Below the pieces are notes generated by a model, which made no database searches, was not told the origin of the DNA, and saw only the letters and a list, made by a program, of their open reading frames with translations. The position numbers and the translations under genes were made by a program. A stretch of DNA of 33,630 nucleotides from an uncultured Pseudomonadota bacterium (GTDB lineage: Bacteria > Pseudomonadota > Gammaproteobacteria > Ga0077536). The stretch covers positions 1 to 33,630 of the forward strand of contig CACDEI010000013.1 in NCBI GenBank assembly GCA_902551695.1. Reading direction: 5' to 3'. Within the stretch, counting starts at the first letter, position 1. Every line of letters begins with the position of its first letter. Shown here piece after piece: positions 23,084 to 30,508 of the stretch.

Positions 23084-24347
23084 TTTCAAATAGTGTCTTA
23101 TCCTCAGCTAACCTGAGTCCAGCACGATAGAAATGATATCCTGCCCAAATGTTTAGTAAGCTAAAAAAGCACAGACTCCAACGTAATGAGTCTTTTCCAT
23201 AGATTGGTTGCAGAACGTCGCTTAGAATGCCCACTGCCCACGGTCCAAACCCTAGACCAATTATGTTGATTAAAAAAAGAAGGATGGCCGATGCCATGCT
23301 CCGCATCCTAAGTTGCGCCATGGTTTGCACCTGCGCAAAGCTTGTCGCTTGCCAAAAGTTACCGGCTAAAATCGTAGGCGCAAACCACATCAGTACTAGA
23401 ACTAAGTTCTCAGCGATGTAACCGGCAATTCCGAAAGGAACAGTAGCGACCAAAATTACTCCAGGAGTCCAAAGATACCATCTAGTGTCCCGGCTACCGA
23501 ATTTATCAGATAAGAATCCCCCCAAGTACATTCCAGCCCCACCGACTAATCCCATTATTAGTCCTAGCCAGAGTCCGATCTCAGCTGTGCCCAGTTCATG
23601 AGTCCTAATGAGAAAGGCCGGATACCAGGTAATGACTCCGTAACCAACGAAGGCTGCCAGGGAATTAGCAATTGAAATCTGAACGAAGGCTGGCTTAGAA
23701 AGTAGATAACGGAATGTCTCTTTTACACTCGGCTTATTATCTTTTTGATCTTGTTTGTTTTCCGAAATTCCCCTTTCGGGTTCCGTAATCGTGAATCTGA
23801 CAACTAGAGCTAGAATGATTCCAGGTAGTCCTACGATAAAGAAAGCCTTGCGCCATCCGAACGCTTCGTTGATCCAACCGCCCAAAAATAGTCCGAACAT
23901 TATGCCGAAAGGGATGCCCAGAGCGTAAATACCGAGGGCTGTCGCACGTTTTCTAGGTGGATAGTAGTCAGAAATTAGTGAGTGAGAGGGTGGACTGCCG
24001 CCCGCTTCGCCAATAGCCACGCCGATTCTAGCCAATGCTAAGTGCCAGAAATTTTGAGCGAGCCCTGATAATGCTGTCATTATACTCCAAACTGAAAGAG
24101 CAATGGCGATGAGGTTTCTTCTGTTACCGCGGTCAGACCATATCGCAATTGGTATTCCCATCGTTGAGTAAAATGCGGCAAAGGCAAAGCCTGATAAAAA
24201 GCCAAGTGCTTGATCGGATAATAGTAGATCCGCTTTTATTGCCTCGAGGAGTATCGACAAGATTTGTCGGTCAATAAAATTGAAGGTGTAGACTAGAACT
24301 AATACTCCCAGCACATATCTTCGAGTAAAGGATTCGCTTTTAGCCAT
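23058..24347 (-). CDS. MFS transporter, spinster-like
   Basis: A 429-residue 12-segment carrier. The first segment ends in FNFIDRQILSILLEAIKADL and is followed by DQALGFLSGFAFAAFYSTMG, IWSDRGNRR (motif A) and RIGVAIGEAGGSPPSHSLI, the hallmark of bacterial spinster-like MFS proteins common in aromatic and steroid catabolic clusters. The loop 8-9 repeat is GGFLSDKFGSRD. Probably it takes up or exports a hydrophobic acid. It is the last gene of the operon GST-like, MauG-like, MFS, with a 23-nt gap before it. Confidence 0.88.
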   Translation of the reverse strand: MAKSESFTRRYVLGVLVLVYTFNFIDRQILSILLEAIKADLLLSDQALGFLSGFAFAAFYSTMGIPIAIWSDRGNRRNLIAIALSVWSIMTALSGLAQNFWHLALARIGVAIGEAGGSPPSHSLISDYYPPRKRATALGIYALGIPFGIMFGLFLGGWINEAFGWRKAFFIVGLPGIILALVVRFTITEPERGISENKQDQKDNKPSVKETFRYLLSKPAFVQISIANSLAAFVGYGVITWYPAFLIRTHELGTAEIGLWLGLIMGLVGGAGMYLGGFLSDKFGSRDTRWYLWTPGVILVATVPFGIAGYIAENLVLVLMWFAPTILAGNFWQATSFAQVQTMAQLRMRSMASAILLFLINIIGLGFGPWAVGILSDVLQPIYGKDSLRWSLCFFSLLNIWAGYHFYRAGLRLAEDKTLFETIQDEKPG

Positions 24348-24370
24348 TTAGTTTTCCATTTATCGTTAGA

Positions 24371-25513
24371 TTATTTCGTTTCTAGAAGGTGCTCGTATCT
24401 TTTATCAGTTAGAATTTTCAAAAAGGCTATTAGAGAATCAACTTTTGACGAGTCTAAAGGTTGGCCTAAAGTTAAAAGGGCGTCATTTATATTATCGGAA
24501 CTTTCAGGATTGCCCCAGTACTCCTGGGTTTCGGGGTTGGTTAACGCAGACTCGTTCTTTATCAAATGAAAATTATAGAATAGCAGTGTAGTTCTTAGTT
24601 CTTGAAAGATGCCATTATGCATATACGGGGAAGTGACAGCTACGTTTCTCAGAGTTGGTGTTTTAAATTTACCGCTGTTCTCGGAATTGGAGAAACTAGG
24701 GTTTTCTTCTAAACCTCTATCGTTATAGGATGGGCCTCGAAGTTCCTCTCTTGCGAGCACTTGGTTCCGAGGCACCCCGATATTGTGATATCTAAGGTCT
24801 GTGAAGGGTTCTTCTTTGCTTAAAGTTCCTTTATTTAATAGATGACAATTCATACAATTAGAGACATCAGAGAAGAAAATATTGAAGCCTCTCTCTTCTT
24901 GTTTTGACATGGTATAGGAACCCGCTAAAAATTTGTCATATTTGGAGTCAAAGGCAGAAAACGCTTTTGACCTCTCAAATGCTGCGATAGAGGTTTGCAC
25001 AGCGTTGAGCAGTACGTCAGGATTTTCTAAGGCTTTTTGACCAAATATCTGAGTGATCATTTCTTTCACCTTACTATCTCCTTTTAATCGGTTGAATAGC
25101 ATCAACTCATTTGATAATCCCATTTCGTTCTCATCGAAAAGAGGATGTAGAATCTGCTCCTCGAAGTTGTTTACTCTTCCATCGAAAAAAAGTCCGCCAA
25201 TGGGACCAGTGCTGTCGGATATTAGCGGAGGGGTTAGTAAGGTGTATGTAAGGGTAGGGGTGTTTCTTCTTCCTAAACTATTTTTCATAGTACCAGAAGA
25301 TATGGCACCTTCTGCCGCATTTTTTCTTGGGTCAGTAAAAGCGTTTTCAGGGTTATGACAAGTGGCACAGGCTACGTTACGATTTTTAGAAAGATTTGTG
25401 TTGGAAAAAAGATCTTTTCCTAATTCGATGAGCAGGGTGTTATCTCCCCAAGCTACAGTACAATGAAATAGGTATAGACATAAGATGAATGTGTGTGAGA
25501 TAGGACGAGCCAT
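24371..25513 (-). CDS. MauG-like di-heme cytochrome c / peroxidase family protein
   Basis: A 380-residue periplasmic protein with a signal peptide (about 1-23) and two heme-c sites, CATCH at 49-53 and CMNCH at 220-224. RRNTPTLTYTLLTP, GGLFFDGR, AFERSKAFSAFDSKYDKFL, RYHNIGVP and TPTLRNVAVTSPYMHNG follow MauG closely. Tyr313 in LLFYNFH falls where bacterial peroxidases have the distal Met and MauG has Tyr294, so it looks MauG-like rather than a classic peroxidase. Two MauG tryptophans appear replaced, by Phe110 in the FFDGR motif and by Ser218 two residues before heme 2. It could complete the TTQ of the amine dehydrogenase about 10 kb away, or act on something else. Confidence 0.8.
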   Translation of the reverse strand: MARPISHTFILCLYLFHCTVAWGDNTLLIELGKDLFSNTNLSKNRNVACATCHNPENAFTDPRKNAAEGAISSGTMKNSLGRRNTPTLTYTLLTPPLISDSTGPIGGLFFDGRVNNFEEQILHPLFDENEMGLSNELMLFNRLKGDSKVKEMITQIFGQKALENPDVLLNAVQTSIAAFERSKAFSAFDSKYDKFLAGSYTMSKQEERGFNIFFSDVSNCMNCHLLNKGTLSKEEPFTDLRYHNIGVPRNQVLAREELRGPSYNDRGLEENPSFSNSENSGKFKTPTLRNVAVTSPYMHNGIFQELRTTLLFYNFHLIKNESALTNPETQEYWGNPESSDNINDALLTLGQPLDSSKVDSLIAFLKILTDKRYEHLLETK

Positions 25514-25535
25514 AGAATCTATTGTCGATTTGTAA

Positions 25536-26336
25536 TTATTTTCCGAGATCTTCTAATTTACGGAGGTATGGTCCCAAATCTGGTTGAAAGTCGGGGTGTT
25601 CTACAAGTTTTTCAAAGTGACGCCAAGACCGAGGAAACTGCTCGTAGTTTTTTGGGTTTACTAACAAATCTAACTTGCAATTTTCTAATTGGTCCTTGTG
25701 ATATTTTTCGTTGTAGAGAAGAGCTATTTCGCATGCAAAGCACACGTCGGCTAAGGTAAGGTAATCGGATGATAGGTACTTGTGATTAGACAGAGCTCTT
25801 TCGACTCCATTTAGCCAAACCGTGAAAGCAGAGGCAACAGAATTGTATATATCAACAGTCAAGGTATCTTTCATCAGAGAGAGGAGATAAGCTTGCGAGT
25901 CACAAGCAAAAACAAGAGAGCTATCTAGGAAACTATCGATTCGGGAGGATGAGAAGGCATCAAATCCATATACGTTCTTTGTATTTTCCCCGATCCGAGC
26001 AACGCTTCGCATTATGCTATTTGATTCGAATACTCCCGTTTTCCCATCAGGACTAAACGCAGCTGGTACGTTTCCAAATGGATGAGCTGCTAAAAATTCA
26101 GATGTTTTAAAAAGTTCATTGTCGAAGCCTTTGGATGCTAGAACCGTTGAATTTTTTCTCTCCTTGTCCTCCTTCGAGAGAGGCCTTGCGTCAAAATCCC
26201 AAAGCCATTCGCTCAGCTCATTGGGCTTTGCTCCTCGAATTTCAATTTCCACTCCGCAAATTCTCCCTACTATCGTAGATTTAAATAGACGCGGATTTGG
26301 AAGATAGGAGAAAATCCGTAAGTTCTTAGACGTCAT
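25536..26336 (-). CDS. glutathione S-transferase-like protein, EF1B-gamma type
   Basis: A 266-residue protein with a two-domain GST layout. The thioredoxin-like half has a region ending FLAAHPFGNVPAAFSPDGKTGVFESNSIMRSVARIG (FESNSI is the gamma-glutamyl-binding E-S pair). The helical half has YLTLADVCFACEIALLY. The fold and the FGNVPAF..G..FESN..IMR order resemble the GST domain of elongation factor 1B gamma and related bacterial proteins. An insert of about 30 residues (SEWLWDFDARPLSKEDKERK region) lengthens the first half. Enzyme activity is uncertain. It begins the operon with the MauG-like and MFS genes (22-nt gap), divergent from the racemase gene. Confidence 0.7.
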   Translation of the reverse strand: MTSKNLRIFSYLPNPRLFKSTIVGRICGVEIEIRGAKPNELSEWLWDFDARPLSKEDKERKNSTVLASKGFDNELFKTSEFLAAHPFGNVPAAFSPDGKTGVFESNSIMRSVARIGENTKNVYGFDAFSSSRIDSFLDSSLVFACDSQAYLLSLMKDTLTVDIYNSVASAFTVWLNGVERALSNHKYLSSDYLTLADVCFACEIALLYNEKYHKDQLENCKLDLLVNPKNYEQFPRSWRHFEKLVEHPDFQPDLGPYLRKLEDLGK

Positions 26337-26371
26337 AGGTTCCTCTTTGATTGATCATTCTGCTAATCTGT

Positions 26372-26401
26372 TATCTTATAATCTAACAAGATTTTAAGAT
26401 A
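26372..26401. promoter_or_regulatory. 30-bp inverted repeat, candidate operator
   Basis: The arms TATCTTATAATCT and AGATTTTAAGATA match with one mismatch over 13 bp around AACA. The repeat lies in the divergent gap between the GST-like gene (start 26336) and the racemase gene (start 26472). The size and AT-rich symmetry fit a dimeric repressor site such as that of a TetR/FadR-type protein, but no regulator gene lies in the window. A hairpin role is less likely because it has no adjacent T-run. Confidence 0.45.
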
Positions 26402-26471
26402 GGGTGTAAGTTTTTCCAAGAAGACTGATGTTCGACAGATTATGCTTAAATTTTAAAGGGAGGAAAGATAC

Positions 26472-27623
26472 ATGTCAGCAAGTGGACCGTTAGTGGGTTA
26501 TAAGATAGTCGAATTGGCAGGAATTGGTCCGAATCCGATGTGTGCGATGATGCTAGCCGATATGGGAGCAGAAATTGTCCGGATAGATCGAACTGTTGAT
26601 GCGGGACTGGGCATTAACACCGAGGCAAAATTTCGGGTTTTAGATCGAGGAAGGCGCTCTGTGGCAGTAAACCTGAAAGATGAGCGAGGTGTACAAACTG
26701 TTTTGAAGTTAGTTGAACAAGCCGACGCCCTAATAGAAGGTTTCAGGCCTGGAGTAACTGAGCGGTTGGGGTTGGGTCCGGAAGTTTGTATGAAAATAAA
26801 TCCGAAATTAGTTTACGGAAGAATAACCGGCTGGGGTCAGGATGGCCCCTTGGCTTCTGCCGCTGGACACGACATTAACTATATTTCTCTGGCTGGTGCT
26901 GCTTATCCTATAGGGGTTGCGGATTCTCCGCCGTCTCCACCTTTGAATTTGGTGGGTGATTTTGGTGGTGGAGGGATGTTGCTTGCCTTGGGTGTGGTCG
27001 CTGCACTGTTGGAGGCGCAAAAGTCTGGTGTTGGTCAGATAGTGGATGCGGCGATGACCGATGGAGTGGCCGCATTGATGGCAGCCATTTACGGGATGCA
27101 CGCGGCCGGTATTTGGACTGACGATAGGCAAGCAAATATCCTTGACGGTGGTGCTCATTTCTACAATAGTTACGAAACATCTGATGGAAAGTTCATTTCT
27201 ATCGCTTCGATTGAGAAAAAGTTCTATGAAGAATTGTTGCAGTTAACGGGTTTTGTTGACCCAGATCATCAGGCTCATGCCGATAGGAAGCAGTGGAGGG
27301 TGAATAAAGAGAAAATGGCAAGTATGATTAAAGAAAAGACGAGAGATGAGTGGTGCGCTATTTTGGAGGGTACAGATGTTTGTTTTGCTCCTGTGTTATC
27401 GATGAGTGAAGCTCCTCATCATCCACATAATATTGCTAGAGAGACTTTTACCGAGGTGAATGGTGTCGTCCAGCCTTCACCAGCGCCTAAGTTCAGTCGA
27501 ACAAAATCAAAGATACAGAGTAGTCCGTCCTCTGTAGGAGAAGACACAAGGTCTTGTTTGGTTGATTGGGGATTTGAAGTCTCTGATGTGGATGACTTGT
27601 TTGAGAAGGGAGTATTGAAGTAG
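26472..27623 (+). CDS. alpha-methylacyl-CoA racemase (CaiB/BaiF family)
   Basis: A 383-residue class III CoA-transferase-fold protein. The racemase subgroup is shown by the catalytic pair His133 in AGHDINYISLAG and Asp163 in NLVGDFGGGG, 30 residues apart as His126 and Asp156 are in the Mycobacterium enzyme, with LDGGAHFY later. Simple CoA-transferases have a catalytic Asp in a different block and lack GHDINY. It inverts the 2-methyl centre of branched acyl-CoA esters so that beta-oxidation can continue, a step needed for isoprenoid and sterol side chains. A strong GGGAGG lies before the ATG. A 13-bp-stem terminator follows. Confidence 0.92.
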   Translation: MSASGPLVGYKIVELAGIGPNPMCAMMLADMGAEIVRIDRTVDAGLGINTEAKFRVLDRGRRSVAVNLKDERGVQTVLKLVEQADALIEGFRPGVTERLGLGPEVCMKINPKLVYGRITGWGQDGPLASAAGHDINYISLAGAAYPIGVADSPPSPPLNLVGDFGGGGMLLALGVVAALLEAQKSGVGQIVDAAMTDGVAALMAAIYGMHAAGIWTDDRQANILDGGAHFYNSYETSDGKFISIASIEKKFYEELLQLTGFVDPDHQAHADRKQWRVNKEKMASMIKEKTRDEWCAILEGTDVCFAPVLSMSEAPHHPHNIARETFTEVNGVVQPSPAPKFSRTKSKIQSSPSSVGEDTRSCLVDWGFEVSDVDDLFEKGVLK

Positions 27624-27643
27624 CCTACAGGGTATTGGCTGTT

Positions 27644-27686
27644 CGGTATTGCCCTCGAAACGTGTCGAGGGCAATACTGCTATTTT
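27644..27686 (+). terminator. Rho-independent terminator of the racemase gene
   Basis: GTATTGCCCTCGA (27646-27658) pairs perfectly with TCGAGGGCAATAC (27665-27677) around AACGTG, extended by one wobble and one C-G pair. TATTTTT follows at 27681-27687. It lies 23 nt after the racemase stop and just before the end of the opposite GST gene. The minus side lacks a T-run, so it is mainly a plus-strand terminator. Confidence 0.88.
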
Positions 27687-27696
27687 TGCAAACCAA

Positions 27697-28350
27697 CTAA
27701 ATACCTCGCATTCCAACTTCTGCAGTCGTTTGGTGTTTGCTGGCTTCTGCACTAGGCCTGCTATCTATCCGCGAAAACCAAGCCGTCAGATTCTTGAGAT
27801 CGCTGCTTATTGATTGTCCAACGCCTGTGCCAAAATCCATTGCGCAATATAAGATTAAATCCACCATGCGCATCTCACTGCCGCAGATGTAGTCGTTGTT
27901 ACCCATTAGACCGTCAAGCCAAGCGAGTTTTTCCTGTACAAGAGTTGTTAGTCCATCTACCGACTCAGGAATTAACCGCATTCTTTCTCGGAACATGTCT
28001 GCTCCTACACCATACCGAAATCCATTGTACATGTGTTCGGTAATATTGAGTTCAACTCTTCTCTGCCACTGTCGGTGCGTCGCTTTTTCTTTTGGGGTGG
28101 AACCTATCAACGCAGGAGTTGGATGGACATCTTCTAAATATTCGCAAATAGCTACGGTCTCGCCTATTACTGTCCCATCGTCGAGCTCTAATGCTGGCAT
28201 TTGGCCGCCAGGATTTTTATCAGTGTAGGGTGGTTTTCTGTTGGCCATCCCCATTAGGTCGGTTTCGATAAAAGGTATTTCAATACCTTTTTCAAGTATA
28301 AACATTCTGAGCATTCGAGGGTTGGGCCCTAATGAATTATAAACTTTCAC
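27697..28350 (-). CDS. glutathione S-transferase family protein
   Basis: A 217-residue GST. The N-terminal thioredoxin domain shows YNSLGPNPRMLRMFILEKGIEIP, NPGGQMPALELDDGTVIGETVAICEYLED (cis-Pro in QMPAL, glutathione-binding E-T). The helical domain has YICGSEMRMVDLILYCAMDF. A Ser or Asn near position 9 in place of Tyr/Ser/Cys leaves the catalytic class open. It would conjugate or isomerise an electrophile with glutathione. It is a monocistronic gene on the minus strand, downstream of the thioredoxin/P450 group's promoterless gap of about 180 nt. Confidence 0.88.
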   Translation of the reverse strand: MKVYNSLGPNPRMLRMFILEKGIEIPFIETDLMGMANRKPPYTDKNPGGQMPALELDDGTVIGETVAICEYLEDVHPTPALIGSTPKEKATHRQWQRRVELNITEHMYNGFRYGVGADMFRERMRLIPESVDGLTTLVQEKLAWLDGLMGNNDYICGSEMRMVDLILYCAMDFGTGVGQSISSDLKNLTAWFSRIDSRPSAEASKHQTTAEVGMRGI

Positions 28351-28529
28351 AAACTTTCCTCCGTAATGTAATTGGACATAAATTTCTAAACTATAGATAA
28401 GATACCACGTCTTCTGTCGAAACGCGGTTTATTTTTTTGCCAAAATTAGGGTTTTTAGGAGCGATCGCACTACTGTTTCTTGGTGTTTTTCTGCCCAGCT
28501 TAAGTATTACTAACTTACCTAGAATCCCC

Positions 28530-29051
28530 TTAGTTAATGAAATCGATTATAGTTTTTTTGTTTGTAGGTCCGTCCAGAAATGCTTGGAAGTCAGTTCCGT
28601 AGTAAAGGAGGTAAGAAGGAGTTCCGGAAAATGGTTCTCCTGTATTAATCTCATATGCGTTTGAAAAGTCGGTGGCAGTAGCCATTACAGAGGGAAATTT
28701 ATGTTGCTTTTCCTCTATCATAATCTTAACTTTATCGATGGAGGATTCCTCGTCTAAACAAATCCCTAACACTTCAATGTCATTCAACAGATCAGCATGT
28801 AATTCTGATAGGAAAGAATACTGATCTATGCAATGGTTACAATAAGTGGTCCACACGAATACGATATTCCATTTGCCGTTCTTCAACTGGTCTTTGAAGA
28901 GAACCTGTTCTCCCTCCAATGTCTGGATTGTAAGGCCTGGTTTCTTTGCTGCTGTTTTTATTTCTTTGGCTATTGATTGAGTAGAGAATAGTAGGGGAAA
29001 AACTAATAGAGAAAATAAAAATATATTCCTGCAAAGATTATTAACAAACAT
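28530..29051 (-). CDS. TlpA/ResA-like periplasmic thioredoxin
   Basis: A 173-residue protein with a signal or anchor segment (about 8-28) and a thioredoxin fold. The redox motif is CNHC in VFVWTTYCNHCIDQYSFL, where TlpA/ResA normally have WATWCxPC. The Pro before the second Cys is replaced by His. EVLGICLDEE and GTPSYLLYY (cis-Pro) follow as expected. It lies 2 nt after the P450 stop, so they are cotranscribed. A role in disulfide reduction or cytochrome-related chemistry in the periplasm is inferred. Confidence 0.78.
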   Translation of the reverse strand: MFVNNLCRNIFLFSLLVFPLLFSTQSIAKEIKTAAKKPGLTIQTLEGEQVLFKDQLKNGKWNIVFVWTTYCNHCIDQYSFLSELHADLLNDIEVLGICLDEESSIDKVKIMIEEKQHKFPSVMATATDFSNAYEINTGEPFSGTPSYLLYYGTDFQAFLDGPTNKKTIIDFIN

Positions 29052-29053
29052 CT

Positions 29054-30421
29054 TTATATTTTCTCAATCCTGACCGGCATTCCATAGCGTTGTTTCAAAG
29101 TAACGACTGGAAGCGGTTCAATTGGATGGTTAGGTATAGGATGAATTCTGAATTTTTGTAATATTTTGGCTAAGACGAGTTGTACTTCGAGCATAGCCAT
29201 ACCAGCACCTATACAAGCCCTCGGTCCAGCTGCAAAGGGTAAATATGAATAAGGATGTCTAGATTGTTGCTCCCCACTATCAAACCTACTGGGGTTAAAT
29301 TTCTCGGGTTCATGCCAATAGTCTGGGTGTCGGTGTAGTCCGTAAATACTGATAGCTATATAACTATCCTTCGGTATTCTGTATCCAGCAAACTTATTCT
29401 CTTCGTTACTTTTTCTAGCTATTCCCCAGACTGGAGGGTATATACGCATCGATTCCTGAACGACTTGCTTCAGGTATGGTAAGTCAGCTAAATTTTTTGC
29501 ATCAGCCACCTCGCCCTTCAGAACACTTTGCAATTCCTCTCTTAGATTATTTTCAACCATTGGATTTTCAGAAAGTAAGTGAAAGGTCCAGGCGAGTGCA
29601 GTTGCAGAAGTTTCGTGGCCGGCTAACATGAGCGTGATGATCTCATCTCGCATTTGTTCTGTAGACATGCTTTCCTTATCTGCTTTAGCGTTGGCAGATA
29701 TCAGTCTATCTACAATATCTCCGTCACTCTCTCCGCTCTCTTGGTGGGCGCTTATCAAACTATCGACGATTTGATCTAGTCTTGATTTTACTTTCCGGAA
29801 ATCGGCATTGCCTGGTAGTGGAAGGTCTGGCCAAAGTCGAAATAAAGATTCAAGCTTCATCGGATTTTGATTGACGAGATCTAATATTTCCACCATCTCG
29901 TCAGCCACATGATCGATATTCGCTCCAAATAACGTTCTACTAACTACTTGGAAGGTTATCCGGCTCATCTCTTGGTCGAGTTGGACTACTTTTTCTTGAT
30001 CATACGCCTTCCATTGCAAAATTAGTTTGTCGGTCATCTCGTTAATTACCGAATCAAACTGATTAATTGACCGATTTCCAAAAACTGGCTGCATTATTCT
30101 TCTTTGCGCTGCCCATTGTGGGCCATCATTCGTTACCAGTCCGTTGCCCAACACTGCGCCAACAACTTTGTAGTCTATAGTGCCTTTAACAAAGTGTGGC
30201 CATGCTTTTGTTAATATTTCCTTAACATACTCAGGGTTCGCAATACATATGATCGGAAAATAAGGGCCCCAGTATCTGGACACATCACCATATTCCTTTA
30301 TCAGATGCGACATATATTCTGGGGGAGAGTACATTTTTTTTCCCGTCAGCAGTCGAGACCACATAGTGAACCAGTCCTTAAGGGGAGGCCCTGGGGGAAG
30401 AGGATTGTTGCTGTGAGACAT
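29054..30421 (-). CDS. cytochrome P450
   Basis: A 455-residue P450. The oxygen-binding I-helix motif AGHETSA is at 267-273, the K-helix ExxR is E323-R326 in QESMRIYPP, the meander NPSRF precedes the heme loop, and FAAGPRACIG holds the cysteine ligand Cys403. The proline-rich start LPPGPPL and the strong LMLAGHETSA region resemble the CYP4/CYP102/CYP110-like bacterial group, often fatty-acid or terpene hydroxylases. It has no fused reductase, and no ferredoxin or ferredoxin reductase gene is in the window. The ATG has no strong ribosome site. It lies upstream of the TlpA-like gene with a 2-nt gap. Confidence 0.94.
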   Translation of the reverse strand: MSHSNNPLPPGPPLKDWFTMWSRLLTGKKMYSPPEYMSHLIKEYGDVSRYWGPYFPIICIANPEYVKEILTKAWPHFVKGTIDYKVVGAVLGNGLVTNDGPQWAAQRRIMQPVFGNRSINQFDSVINEMTDKLILQWKAYDQEKVVQLDQEMSRITFQVVSRTLFGANIDHVADEMVEILDLVNQNPMKLESLFRLWPDLPLPGNADFRKVKSRLDQIVDSLISAHQESGESDGDIVDRLISANAKADKESMSTEQMRDEIITLMLAGHETSATALAWTFHLLSENPMVENNLREELQSVLKGEVADAKNLADLPYLKQVVQESMRIYPPVWGIARKSNEENKFAGYRIPKDSYIAISIYGLHRHPDYWHEPEKFNPSRFDSGEQQSRHPYSYLPFAAGPRACIGAGMAMLEVQLVLAKILQKFRIHPIPNHPIEPLPVVTLKQRYGMPVRIEKI

Positions 30422-30465
30422 GAATTTAGCTAAATATTTCTAAGATTAGGGAACCTACGCCATGA

Positions 30466-30497
30466 GATCAGGACCGGATCGAAATCCGGTCCTGATC
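30466..30497 (-). terminator. perfect 14-bp hairpin with CGAA loop after the LLM gene
   Basis: GATCAGGACCGGAT pairs perfectly with ATCCGGTCCTGATC around the tetraloop CGAA. It sits 11 nt downstream of the stop of the luciferase-like gene at 30509 and about 45 nt before the P450 start. There is no T-run after it on the minus strand, so it may attenuate or stabilise a shared transcript rather than end it. Confidence 0.6.
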
Positions 30498-30508
30498 CAG
30501 AAAGGGCG

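Noticed and set aside
26808-27180. Minus-strand frames opposite the racemase
   Set aside because: His/Arg-rich low-quality translations antisense to the catalytic region of the racemase.
28437-28664. Plus-strand frame of 75 codons with a hydrophobic start
   Set aside because: More than half of it lies antisense to the thioredoxin-like gene, it has no ribosome site, and it has no recognisable motif; it could only be a leaderless small membrane protein and I see no support for that.
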